From CAWAHD01 sp963781785 (GTDB lineage Bacteria > Planctomycetota > Planctomycetia > Isosphaerales > Isosphaeraceae), in NCBI GenBank assembly GCA_963781785.1, contig CAWAHD010000003.1, forward strand, positions 372,001 to 436,000: a stretch of DNA of 64,000 bases. The letters run 5' to 3'. The stretch's first letter is position 1. Each line of letters opens with the position of its first letter. Both the position numbers and the translations under genes were made by a program. Below the pieces are notes generated by a model, which saw nothing but the letters and a program-made list of their open reading frames with translations, ran no database searches and was not told where the DNA came from. Below are positions 1-7,893 of the stretch, one piece after another.

Positions 1-734
1 TCGAGCAAACCGTCCACTGGCTCGACTTTCACACAGAGTTCCTGTCGGCGTTACGCCGGCTCCTGGCTCCGAACGTCGGGCCGAAGTACATCATCCAGCT
101 TGAAGAACACATCTACATCCAGGACCTGCCGCCAGAACCTCGCAAACGGCTTGGGACGGCAGACCTGTCAATGGTCCAGCCAGGCGGGGGCGAGCTGGCT
201 CAGGCCGCGCTCGGGCTACTGGAGGCGCCGGCCGAGGTGTGGCTGCCAGAGCAGGACGTCGAAAACGTGCCGTTCCTTGAAGTAAGGGACCGCCAGGGCC
301 GCGAGCTGGTGACTGTAATCGAGCTCTTGAGCCCGTCCAACAAACGGGCCGGCGACGACCGCGAACAGTATCTCTCCAAGCGTCGAGAGCTGCTCCGAAG
401 CCCGGTTCACCTGGTCGAAATCGATCTATTGCGTGGATGGACCCCCATGCCGCAGGACGGCCGGCCCGAGTGCGACTATTCCGTGATGGTCAGTCGGGCC
501 GAGAAACGACGGGCCGCGGACTTCTGGCCAATTCATCTTCGGAACCGGCTGCCAGTCATCCCAATTCCGCTACGGCCTCCGGACGCTGCGGCTCGGGTCG
601 ATCTTCAGGAGGTGTTGGATCGAGCCTACGATGGCCCGGGTTACGAGCACTTCATCTATGGCGGCGAGCCGGAACCGAGCCTCTCCGGGGACGACGCGGC
701 CTGGGCAAGGCAGTTTGTTCCCACGAGGGCGTGA
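1..734 (+). CDS. DUF4058 family protein, 5' end outside the window
   Basis: The reading frame is open from base 3 to the stop at 732-734, so the gene enters from the left and lacks its start. The visible part begins with HWLDFHTEFLSALRRLLAP and continues through IIQLEEHIYI and a VIELLSPSNKRAG segment. These are the landmarks of DUF4058, a family of unknown function that is abundant in planctomycetes and cyanobacteria. A typical member is about 250 residues, so only the first few tens of residues are missing. The frame choice is supported by continuous similarity to the second DUF4058 gene at 26899-27691 (shared VIE-LSP and LVEIDLLR motifs). No catalytic role can be assigned. Confidence 0.85.
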   Translation, partial: EQTVHWLDFHTEFLSALRRLLAPNVGPKYIIQLEEHIYIQDLPPEPRKRLGTADLSMVQPGGGELAQAALGLLEAPAEVWLPEQDVENVPFLEVRDRQGRELVTVIELLSPSNKRAGDDREQYLSKRRELLRSPVHLVEIDLLRGWTPMPQDGRPECDYSVMVSRAEKRRAADFWPIHLRNRLPVIPIPLRPPDAAARVDLQEVLDRAYDGPGYEHFIYGGEPEPSLSGDDAAWARQFVPTRA

Positions 735-738
735 GAAT

Positions 739-776
739 CCGCCAGTGGGTTGGTGCCTTCTCTTGGCGGCGTTTTT
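739..776 (+). terminator. Possible rho-independent terminator after DUF4058 gene
   Basis: A six-base stem CCGCCA/TGGCGG (739-744 with 764-769) and a 19-base loop are followed by CG and five T residues (772-776), a few bases after the DUF4058 stop. The stem is short and the loop long, so this is only a modest candidate. Confidence 0.35.
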
Positions 777-814
777 GCATCCTGTCGGTCTGAGGCAGAG
801 GCTCGTCTGGTTGG

Positions 815-831
815 GCCTCACGTTGTGAGGC
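815..831. other. Small perfect hairpin just upstream of the endonuclease V start
   Basis: GCCTCAC-GTT-GTGAGGC forms a perfect seven-base-pair stem with a three-base loop, ending 16 bases before the ATG at 848. It has no T-run after it, so it is more likely an mRNA leader structure than a terminator. Its function is unknown. Confidence 0.4.
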
Positions 832-847
832 GTGGAGCTCTGCTGGT

Positions 848-1531
848 ATGCCACGAAGAAAGGCGCTGCATTCATGGGACCTGACGACCGCGGAAGTGCG
901 CGACTTGCAGCTTCGGCTGGCGGCGGAGGTGAATTCGCATCGCCCGTTACCACCGTACACAACGGTGGCCGGAACCGACGTTTCCTACAATCGATGGGGC
1001 AAGTGGCTGCACGCCGCAGTGGTTGTGCTGCGGGCGGAAACGTTCGAGGTGATCGAGCGCTCCGGCGTCGTCGCCGAGGCAAAGTTTCCGTATGTCTCGG
1101 GTCTTTTGAGTTTTCGAGAAGCGCCCGCGGTGATCGAGGCGTTTGAACGACTCAAGGTTCGGCCAGACATCTTGTTATGCGATGGACAAGGAATCGCTCA
1201 CCCGCGCCGCATGGGGCTGGCCGCTCATCTGGGGTTGTATCTCGATCTACCCACGATCGGCTGTGCCAAATCGTGGTTCTTCGGCGAATATCAGGAGCCG
1301 GGCCTCGCGCAGGGCGACTGGACACCCTTGACGGATGGCGGCGAAACGATCGGCGCAGTCGTCCGGACTCGCGCGCGAGTGAAGCCGATGTTTGTGTCGC
1401 CAGGGCACCTGTGCGACCTGGCCAGTGCGATCGCCGTCGTTCTGGCCGCATCGCCCATTTACCGGATTCCGATCACGACGCGTCCTGCGCATCAGTATGT
1501 CAACGAGCTGCGGCGCCGGCGCGCGGGATGA
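848..1531 (+). CDS. nfi: Endonuclease V (deoxyinosine 3' endonuclease)
   Basis: This 227-residue protein matches endonuclease V, the repair nuclease that nicks DNA near deoxyinosine and other deaminated bases. Family landmarks are all present: GTDVSY with the catalytic Asp at about residue 44, PYVSGLLSFRE with the wedge Tyr82 and Glu91, DGQGIAHPRRMGLAAHLG with Asp112, His118 and His127, and the C-terminal ITTRPAHQYVNELRR region. Length is normal for the family. The gene stands alone between a DUF4058 gene and a disrupted DUF1080 gene. The ATG at 848 has only a weak purine-rich site (GGAG about 10 bases upstream). No sign of damage. Confidence 0.95.
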   Translation: MPRRKALHSWDLTTAEVRDLQLRLAAEVNSHRPLPPYTTVAGTDVSYNRWGKWLHAAVVVLRAETFEVIERSGVVAEAKFPYVSGLLSFREAPAVIEAFERLKVRPDILLCDGQGIAHPRRMGLAAHLGLYLDLPTIGCAKSWFFGEYQEPGLAQGDWTPLTDGGETIGAVVRTRARVKPMFVSPGHLCDLASAIAVVLAASPIYRIPITTRPAHQYVNELRRRRAG

Positions 1532-1884
1532 AGCCCCAGAAGCTGAAGGATGAAGGGGGAACGACGAAGGATGAACCGGCAAATCGTCGAATCGCCAGGC
1601 GGTCCTGATTATCCGCCATCAGAAGTGATGCCGCCGACCTTCGAGGAGATTCATAGCCAATGCTGGCTCGTCGCAGATCGGACACGACCTGACGGCCTCC
1701 CGCTCGATTGTTCGCGAGCCTGAGGTTCTTCAGGTCCGGGTTCGCCACTCATTTTGGCGTTCTCGCCGAGATCGATCTCGAATTCGACCCGGAGGTCGTC
1801 GTAGGTTTGACGCCGGGGGCTGGGGCCGGCAGAATTGGGGCGACCGCCGATCCGAGACCCGCCATGAGATAGGAGAACCCACCG
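1532..1884. other. Intergenic stretch, about 350 bp
   Basis: I see no convincing gene here. At 1549-1574 there are imperfect GAAGGATGAA-type direct repeats, a kind of short repeat often scattered between planctomycete genes. A 50-codon open frame (1571-1723) exists but has no recognisable similarity or ribosome binding site. Confidence 0.4.
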
Positions 1885-3304
1885 ATGACGAAGAGTGCCT
1901 GACGATCACGCTGCTGACGCTCGCCCTGGCCGTCGTCCCAGGTGTCAGCGGCCTGCGCCGACGGCTCCGGCTGGGTGCCGCTCTTCGACGGTAAGACGCT
2001 CGATGGATGGAAGGTCAACGGCGGAACTGCCTCATACAAGGTAGAGGACGGGGCGATCGTCGGCACGACCGTCGAGGGCAGCCCCAATACTTTCCTGTGC
2101 AAGGGAGACTTCAAGGACTTCGTGCTCGAACTCGACGTCAAGTGCGACCCCCGGCTCAACTCGGGTGTCCAGGTTCGCAGCCACGTCTACGAGAACGGAC
2201 GACGCCAACCCGGCGAACCGCAAGAGGGCCGGGGTCGTCTACGGCCCGCAGTGCGAGATCGCCCGCAAAGAGATCGGGACGGCGGGGCGGTTCTACGATG
2301 AAGGACGACGGGGCAAGTGGCTCGCCGAGATCAAGGCCAGAGGCCAGGGATGCCTTTCGGGACGATGGCTGGAACCGCTACCGGATCGTCGTCCAGGGGA
2401 ATCGCTATCGCTCGTGGGTCAACGGGATCGCCGCCTCCGACTTCACCGATGATGTGGACAAGAGCGGCTTCATCGGCCTCCAGGTCCACGGCATCGCCAA
2501 GGATCAAGGGCCGTATCAGGTTCGCTGGCGGGACATCCGAATCCACGAATTGAAGCCGGGGGAGGACGTGTCGTCGCCCGAACCGCCCGATGGCTTCAAG
2601 GCGGTCTTCAACGGGCACGACCTCGAGCGGCTGGGAAGGGAACCCGAAATACTGGTCGGTCGAGGACGGCTGCCTCACCGGCAAAGCCGACGGGACGCTC
2701 AGGTTCAACCGCTTCCTGACCTGGCGCGGCGGCACGGTCAGGAACTTCGAGCTGCGGGTCAAGGTCAAGGTCTCGCCCACCGGCAACAGCGGCCTGCAAT
2801 ACCGCGGGACCGAGCGGCCGGACCTGGGCGAATCGGTCGTCACCGGCTATCAGTGCGACGTGGTGCCTAACAGGCCCGACTACAACGGCATGCTGTACGA
2901 AGAGCGGGGCAGGCGCATCCTGGCCCACACGGGCGAGATGGTCGTGATCGACCCGAAGGGCCAGCCCTGGGTGGTCGGGTGATCTTCCGCTCAAGGCGTT
3001 CCCGCCCAACGAGTGGCATGAGTACCGGGTGCTGGCCGAAGGGAACCATTACCGGCACTGGATCGATGGCCAGCTGACGGTGGACGTCATCGATCTCGAC
3101 GAAAAGGGGCGGAAGCTCGAAGGTGTCTTGGCGGTTCAGGTCCACGTCGGGCCGCCAATGACGATCCAGTACAAAGACTTTCTCCTGAAGGTGTTGCCCG
3201 ACGACCTGCCGCTGATCAAGCCCGAGCAGACCATCATCCGGCCCGCGGCCCGCAAGGTCGCACCACAGGGCCAGGACAAGCCCAGGAAGCCGGATGCGGA
3301 GTGA
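1885..3304 (+). pseudogene. Disrupted gene with two DUF1080 (3-keto-disaccharide hydrolase / LamG-like) domains
   Basis: Two successive DUF1080 domains can be read, but only by changing frame about six times. A signal-peptide-like stretch (LTITLLTLALAVV, near 1899-1937) leads to GWVPLFDGKTLDGW and SGVQVRSHVY. After a shift near 2200 comes AGVVYGPQCEIARKE; after one near 2338, DGWNRYRIVVQGN and VHGIAKDQGPYQVRWRDIRI. The second domain begins GFKAVFNGHDL, shifts near 2630 to SGWEGNPKYWSVEDG, and shifts again near 2978 to PPNEWHEYRVLAEGN. Five of the six shifts equal one extra base (for example GGG for GG near 2975). DUF1080 proteins are secreted sugar-binding or hydrolase-like proteins common in planctomycetes. 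The coding content is otherwise intact and free of internal stops in the correct frame, so this is either a young pseudogene or a cluster of sequencing indels. Confidence 0.75.
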
Positions 3305-3427
3305 GCCGTCGTGCCGGGGTGGCATTCGCAGGGCGACTTGAAGCCAGTAGAAACGGAGGGCTGAAGCCCAAGCGGACTGGCAGCGATCGACGCCATATTC
3401 CCAGAACGAACTCTGGAGGCGATCCCC

Positions 3428-4216
3428 GTGAAGATTTCCTTTTTGTGGCTGTTCCTCATAATAGTCGCGTTGGCATCCCGCGGCTTGCCTTTTGCCACCG
3501 CAGGCGAACCGGGCGGGGCAAACAGGAAGTTGAAGATCGTCGTCTTCGGAGGTCATCCCGACGACCCCGAATCCGGGGCGGGCGGGCTGATCGCGACGCT
3601 GACTCGACAGGGCCACGAGGTGATCTGTGCGTACGGCACGAGTTTCCGGGGTGATCGCCGTTTTTTCGGGCGACCTGAAGCCGAGGTCCGCAGAGAGGAA
3701 GCAATCGCCGCCTGCAAAGTCCTTGCTGCGAAGCCGAAGTTCTTCCCTTATGCCCACGAGAAACTGGTCGCCGACGAGGCAACTCTACAGGAGATTGGCT
3801 CCTGGCTCGCTGAGGTGAAGCCCGACATCGTGGTCACTCACTGGCCGCTCGACACCCATCCGAATCATCACGTCGTCAGTTCCTTGGTCTGGCGGTGCTA
3901 TCAGCGCCGGGGCGGCTGGAGCCTCTACTTCTTCGAAGTGATGACCGACCAGCAGACGATCGGCTTCGCTCCTGATCTTTTCCTCGATATCGCCGCGGTT
4001 CGAGACGTGAAAAAACGATCGATTGACGACCACAAGAGTCAGGGACCAGACGAAATCTGGCAGGCCCACGAGCGGATGCACCGGAGACGAGGAGCAGAAT
4101 GCGGCGTCGAATACGCCGAAGCTTACAAGCTCGTGGAAGCGAAAGAGGGATGCCCGCTGCTGCCCGTCCCATTCCGAGAGACGCTCGCCGGGAGTCGGGC
4201 TCCGGCGGGTCAGTGA
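3428..4216 (+). CDS. Secreted PIG-L family deacetylase
   Basis: 262 residues starting with a signal-peptide-like segment (basic start, then LWLFLIIVALA). The mature part opens with VVFGGHPDDPESG, the HPDD zinc and catalytic motif of the PIG-L/LmbE family. It also carries THWPLDTHPNHH, the second histidine-rich zinc site. Members remove N-acetyl groups from sugars such as GlcNAc conjugates. Both metal motifs are intact, so it is probably active, and the leader suggests it acts outside the cytoplasm. The ATG at 3428 follows GGAGG at 3414-3418. It lies about 120 bp after the disrupted DUF1080 gene, a pairing compatible with sugar metabolism but not proof of an operon. Confidence 0.9.
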   Translation: MKISFLWLFLIIVALASRGLPFATAGEPGGANRKLKIVVFGGHPDDPESGAGGLIATLTRQGHEVICAYGTSFRGDRRFFGRPEAEVRREEAIAACKVLAAKPKFFPYAHEKLVADEATLQEIGSWLAEVKPDIVVTHWPLDTHPNHHVVSSLVWRCYQRRGGWSLYFFEVMTDQQTIGFAPDLFLDIAAVRDVKKRSIDDHKSQGPDEIWQAHERMHRRRGAECGVEYAEAYKLVEAKEGCPLLPVPFRETLAGSRAPAGQ

Positions 4217-4309
4217 TGGTTCCGCGGCGTTATCACGATGCAACCGGTGGTGAATGACGCACGCCACGGACTGATCGTTCAGATCGAGAATCATTCACGG
4301 AGCGTCGTG

Positions 4310-5200
4310 ATGCTCTTCGTCTTGTGCAGTGACCCACTGGAACCAGCGCGTCCCGATCGGTCTTTCCAAGCCGAGGTTGCCGCTATCAGCAAGCTCGGGC
4401 TGTCGTACGTCCTCGTCGATCACGACGCCCTCGTCCGGGGCGACGATGCTGCTCGTGTCGTTCGACGGGTGCCGGAGCAATCGGAGCCATTCACAGCCGT
4501 CTACCGGGGCTGGATGATGACACCACCCCAGTACCGCCTCCTCTTCGACGCTCTCGCGAGGCGTAACCTCCGCCTGATCAACGCCCCCGACCAGTACCGG
4601 CATTGCCACGACCTCCCTGAGTGTTATCCAATCATCGAACGACTGACGCCACGATCCGTATGGCTTACAGGCGATTTGAGCATTGAACGGATCATGAAGG
4701 TGCTGACCCCGTTGGGAGATCGCCCAGTGATCATCAAGGATTTTGTGAAATCCAGAAAGCACGAATGGGCCGACGCATGCTTCATTCCGTCAGCAGCAGA
4801 TCGGGACGCTGTCGAGCGGGTGGTCGGTCACTTCCTCGAACTCCAGGGTGACGATCTTAACGAAGGACTGGTCTTCCGAGAGTTCGTAGAATTTCGGCCG
4901 ATCGGTGTCCATCCTAAAAGCGGCATGCCGCTGACCGAGGAGTATCGGATCTTCTGGATGGATGCTCAGCCGCTGTTCTGGTCACCCTACTGGGACGAGG
5001 GGGAGCACGTCGGGGCCGTTCCCCCGCTGGAGCTGTTCGCGGAAACGGCTGCTGCGATTCGGAGCCGATTCTTCTCAATGGATTTAGCCCGACAAATTGA
5101 CGGGGCGTGGCTGATCGTTGAACTCGGCGACGGACAGGTCTCGGGGTTGCCGAGGAATGATGATGCCCGACCATTTTACGAGGCACTCTCAAGAAGGTAA
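4310..5200 (+). CDS. ATP-grasp protein of the R2K type
   Basis: About 296 residues, starting MLFVLCSDPLEP. The body resembles the ATP-grasp R2K clade (one of the DUF-derived ATP-grasp groups): a pre-ATP-grasp domain, then VIIKDFVKSRKHEW, a glycine-poor middle, LVFREFVEFRPIG, EYRIFW and WLIVELGDGQVSGLP near the end. ATP-grasp enzymes join a carboxylate to an amine or thiol through an acyl-phosphate; the substrate of this clade is largely unknown. I place the start at 4310 because GGAG at 4299-4302 sits at a good distance. An in-frame ATG at 4238 also exists. A DUF4291 gene follows about 105 bp downstream on the same strand and may be co-transcribed. Confidence 0.8.
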   Translation: MLFVLCSDPLEPARPDRSFQAEVAAISKLGLSYVLVDHDALVRGDDAARVVRRVPEQSEPFTAVYRGWMMTPPQYRLLFDALARRNLRLINAPDQYRHCHDLPECYPIIERLTPRSVWLTGDLSIERIMKVLTPLGDRPVIIKDFVKSRKHEWADACFIPSAADRDAVERVVGHFLELQGDDLNEGLVFREFVEFRPIGVHPKSGMPLTEEYRIFWMDAQPLFWSPYWDEGEHVGAVPPLELFAETAAAIRSRFFSMDLARQIDGAWLIVELGDGQVSGLPRNDDARPFYEALSRR

Positions 5201-5305
5201 CCGGTCCAGTTAGTGCTCAGTCCCCCGGAATCCCAATCCAAGAAATCAATCGTGAGGAGATTCGGTTCCTCTCACTTTCGAGAGCGCCCCGAGTGTGAAT
5301 CCACC

Positions 5306-5944
5306 ATGAATCTGGCGACCGAGCCGTATCTTGTTCAAGCCGCACGCTGGCCACACAGCGGTCGCCACATCCTGGCCCAGTTTGACGATGAATCGGTCAT
5401 GGTCTACCAGGCATACCGACCCGCCATCGGTCAGTTCGCTGCAAAGAATGGCTTCTTCGGCGGCGACTTCAGCCTGAACCGGATGAGTTGGATCAAGCCC
5501 AACTTTCTGTGGATGATGTACCGGTGCGGCTGGGCCTCCAAGGAGGGTCAAGACGTCGTCCTCGCCGTGCGCCTGAAGCGGTCGGCGTTTGATGAAATCC
5601 TGCGGCTGGCTATCCACTCCAGCTTTGTTCCCGAAGTCTACGAGAACAAGCTGACGTGGGGGTCGGTGCTAGCCAGTTCGCAGGTGCGGCTCCAGTGGGA
5701 CCCTGATCACAATCCTTCCGGTGCTCCGGTTGAGCGGCGGGCGATCCAGCTTGGTTTGCGTGGCGAGGCTCTGGCGAAGTATGCCCAGGAGTGGCTCCTG
5801 GGAATCGAGGATATCAGCAAGTTCGTGCGGGAGCAAAGCGATCACGCAAGATCGCCGTTCGACCAATTGATCACACCAAGAGAGGAAGTGTACCCTGTCA
5901 ACGATCCAGCGGTTGCGGCTCGATTGGGCGTGGCGAGTAGGTAA
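5306..5944 (+). CDS. DUF4291 family protein
   Basis: 212 residues with the strongly conserved DUF4291 core: RHILAQFDDESVMVYQAYRP, FAAKNGFFGG, MSWIKPNFLWMMYRCGW and the SSQVRLQWDPDH region. The family is a cytoplasmic protein of unknown function found across bacteria and some eukaryotes. The ATG at 5306 begins the conserved part directly; upstream in-frame codons from 5213 look non-coding. It follows the ATP-grasp gene in the same direction. No signal peptide or membrane segment is present. It looks complete. Confidence 0.85.
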   Translation: MNLATEPYLVQAARWPHSGRHILAQFDDESVMVYQAYRPAIGQFAAKNGFFGGDFSLNRMSWIKPNFLWMMYRCGWASKEGQDVVLAVRLKRSAFDEILRLAIHSSFVPEVYENKLTWGSVLASSQVRLQWDPDHNPSGAPVERRAIQLGLRGEALAKYAQEWLLGIEDISKFVREQSDHARSPFDQLITPREEVYPVNDPAVAARLGVASR

Positions 5945-6033
5945 CCTTGCTTGAACATGAACCCTGCGCTGTCAGTTGTCCGAACGTGTATAACGACCAG
6001 ATCGTGGATTGAGAGCGTACAGAAACGAAAGCA

Positions 6034-7062
6034 CTATTCGGCTTTTCTTTTCGGCCATTCGACGAAGAGGACGCGGATGGGCTTCTTTTCTCGGGTGAAG
6101 GTGAAGCCGGTTTGCTCTTCCAGGTGCTTGAGCACCGATACCTCGTCGTGATCCTCGCGCTTCGCTTCCTCGGTGAATGGGCTGTGTCTGTTGTAGTGCC
6201 AGCCGACGTTTTCTTTGGGAGGCGCTTCGACCTCGCTCACGACAGGTCGCTCGATCCATTCGCCCACCCATCTGAGGAACTCTGGAAACTTGCCGGAGCC
6301 GCCGCCGCCAGTGCCTTTGGTATCCAGATAGGTGCCGTAGATCTCGATTGCGTTGTCCGACCGGCCCGGGAGCGGTGCATAGCGATACCGGCCGCGCGCG
6401 ACCACCACGTCGCGCTTGACTTCGCGAAATGCCAGCGTGATCCGCAGCCTGAACGCGCACTGAAGGATCGCCTCGAGAGACGGGATCAACTGCTCCGCGG
6501 GCACCCCCTCGCGAAAGATCCAGTCGCCGCTGATCTCCCTGTTGAGGAGGTCAAGATCCCCCTCGATCTGCACCGGGAATAGTTCCATATTCAGGAACCG
6601 GGGAAGATCGCGAACACGGAAACCCGTGGGACCTCCATACAGTGACCAGTGGAACTGGAGGCGATCCGGATCGCTCCAACCGAAGGTAAACACTTGAACC
6701 TGGTCAAGCGATTTTTGGCTGTTGGGATACTTGCGTTTCCAGTAGGCGTGGATGCCCTCCGGGCGGGGTAACTCGATGCGTTTCAGGTTCTGACGCGGAC
6801 CGAGGCGATACGTCTCGAGGAATTCCTTCAAAGACTCGTCGTCGGATTTGACCACCGAATCTGCCTTGATCGCGCCCGGCGCGTCCTGGCGATCGACCGC
6901 GCCCTGCTGGGCCGCAGGCGTTCCGCGCAGGGGCGGCATGACCAGGGCAATCAAGGCCAGGGAAAGTAGCCCGCAACGGCACCGGCGCGACAAGATCGGC
7001 AGACCTCGACCGAGCTGCGGAAGCATCGTCAATCGTGTCACGCAGAACGTGCTCGGTTTCAC
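6034..7062 (-). CDS. Secreted protein of unknown function, TIGR03435-like C-terminus
   Basis: Up to 342 residues. After a basic start there is a clear hydrophobic leader (GLLSLALIALVMPPL), so export is likely. The C-terminal stretch LKHLEEQTGFTFTREKKP followed by IRVLFVEWPKRKAE resembles the end of the TIGR03435 family seen in soil bacteria and planctomycetes; the rest is not recognised. The longest frame opens with GTG at 7062, overlapping the stop of the toxin gene by four bases, which would couple its translation to the toxin. An ATG at 7026 just before the leader is an alternative start. Whether it belongs with the toxin-antitoxin pair or only follows it is unclear. Confidence 0.6.
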   Translation of the reverse strand: MKPSTFCVTRLTMLPQLGRGLPILSRRCRCGLLSLALIALVMPPLRGTPAAQQGAVDRQDAPGAIKADSVVKSDDESLKEFLETYRLGPRQNLKRIELPRPEGIHAYWKRKYPNSQKSLDQVQVFTFGWSDPDRLQFHWSLYGGPTGFRVRDLPRFLNMELFPVQIEGDLDLLNREISGDWIFREGVPAEQLIPSLEAILQCAFRLRITLAFREVKRDVVVARGRYRYAPLPGRSDNAIEIYGTYLDTKGTGGGGSGKFPEFLRWVGEWIERPVVSEVEAPPKENVGWHYNRHSPFTEEAKREDHDEVSVLKHLEEQTGFTFTREKKPIRVLFVEWPKRKAE

Positions 7063-7502
7063 TCCGTGTCCTTCGGTTCAGGGTTTTGCTGCCATGGGTC
7101 AAGCACGAGCACGCCGGTCGTCTGAAAGTGACGTGTGTTGTGCGTCATGACGTGAAGGCCGTGGCGGCGAGCTGTCGCAGCGAGCAACCCGTCAACGGCC
7201 GGAATGATGTGACCCGCGTTCTGAGCACGAGCTGTCAGTTCACCCCATAGGCGAGCCGTTTCCCAGTCGATCGTGAGGACATGGTCGCCAAACTGCGTCG
7301 TGAGCCCGTTGAGCCACGATGTGAGCGCCTTCTTTTTCCGGCCAGCGGCGAGAAGTGCGACCCCTTTGGCGATCTCTCCCAAGGTCAGTGCGCTGACGAA
7401 GAGGTCTTCATCGGCGCGCTCTGACACGGCCTCCTTCACACGAGGATGTCCGCTCGGGCGCCGAATCTCGGATAGGACACAGGTATCCAGCAAGACTTTC
7501 AC
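7059..7502 (-). CDS. PIN-domain toxin, VapC-like ribonuclease
   Basis: 147 residues with the PIN-domain layout: LLDTCVLSE (Asp6), SALTLGEIAKGV (Glu43) and PAVDGLLAATARRHG (Asp104), which form the acidic Mg2+ site of VapC RNases. The usual fourth segment NxxDF reads HNTRHF here, with His125 where Asp is normal, a common variation near this site. VapC toxins cleave RNA (often initiator tRNA or rRNA) when not bound by antitoxin. The start overlaps the stop of the upstream antitoxin gene by four bases, as expected of a toxin-antitoxin operon. Confidence 0.9.
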   Translation of the reverse strand: MKVLLDTCVLSEIRRPSGHPRVKEAVSERADEDLFVSALTLGEIAKGVALLAAGRKKKALTSWLNGLTTQFGDHVLTIDWETARLWGELTARAQNAGHIIPAVDGLLAATARRHGLHVMTHNTRHFQTTGVLVLDPWQQNPEPKDTE

Positions 7503-7738
7503 AGACCAACATCCCGGCTCGGGCTGGGATCGCGCGTCAGGTCGAGGCCCTCGAATGATTCACCGTGCGTCAGATAGTCCTTGAACGTAGACCGCTGGCC
7601 CGTCAATCGTTCAAACTCTGCCGCGGCCACGACGATAACGGTGTCCTTGCGGCGGCGAACCCGCTGCGGACCTTCCGTCAGCGCCCGGTTCACCACCTCG
7701 CTGAATCGATTCTTGGCGTCGGCGAGATTCCATTCCAT
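7499..7738 (-). CDS. Phd/YefM-type antitoxin
   Basis: 79 residues starting MEWNLADAKNRFSEVVNRAL, the typical N-terminal DNA-binding fold of Phd/YefM antitoxins, then an acidic tail (FEGLDLTRDPSPSRDVGL) that would wrap the PIN toxin. I choose the ATG at 7738 because GGGAGG lies six to eleven bases upstream. An ATG at 7753 in the same frame would put the start inside the operator region. It precedes the toxin with a four-base overlap. It should neutralise the toxin and, with it, repress the operon through the palindrome at 7755-7771. Confidence 0.9.
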   Translation of the reverse strand: MEWNLADAKNRFSEVVNRALTEGPQRVRRRKDTVIVVAAAEFERLTGQRSTFKDYLTHGESFEGLDLTRDPSPSRDVGL

Positions 7739-7754
7739 CACCACCTCCCGCATG

Positions 7755-7777
7755 AGCTAGACTGTCTAGCTATATTA
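7755..7777 (-). promoter_or_regulatory. Operator palindrome and -10 box of the toxin-antitoxin operon
   Basis: AGCTAGAC-T-GTCTAGCT (7755-7771) is a perfect 8-1-8 inverted repeat about 17 bases upstream of the chosen antitoxin start. On the minus strand a TAATAT -10-like hexamer (7772-7777) directly precedes it, so transcription would begin inside the palindrome. A TTGCGG at a 17-base spacing is a poor -35. This layout fits autorepression by the toxin-antitoxin complex. Confidence 0.7.
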
Positions 7778-7893
7778 CTCCGGGTTTGAGAGCACCGCAA
7801 GACACCGATCGGCCGCCGACACCGAGGGATGGAGTGGCAGGGCGAGCCAAACCAGCCGGGCAGTGCGCTTCGGCGACGCCTCGCGTAAGTGGG

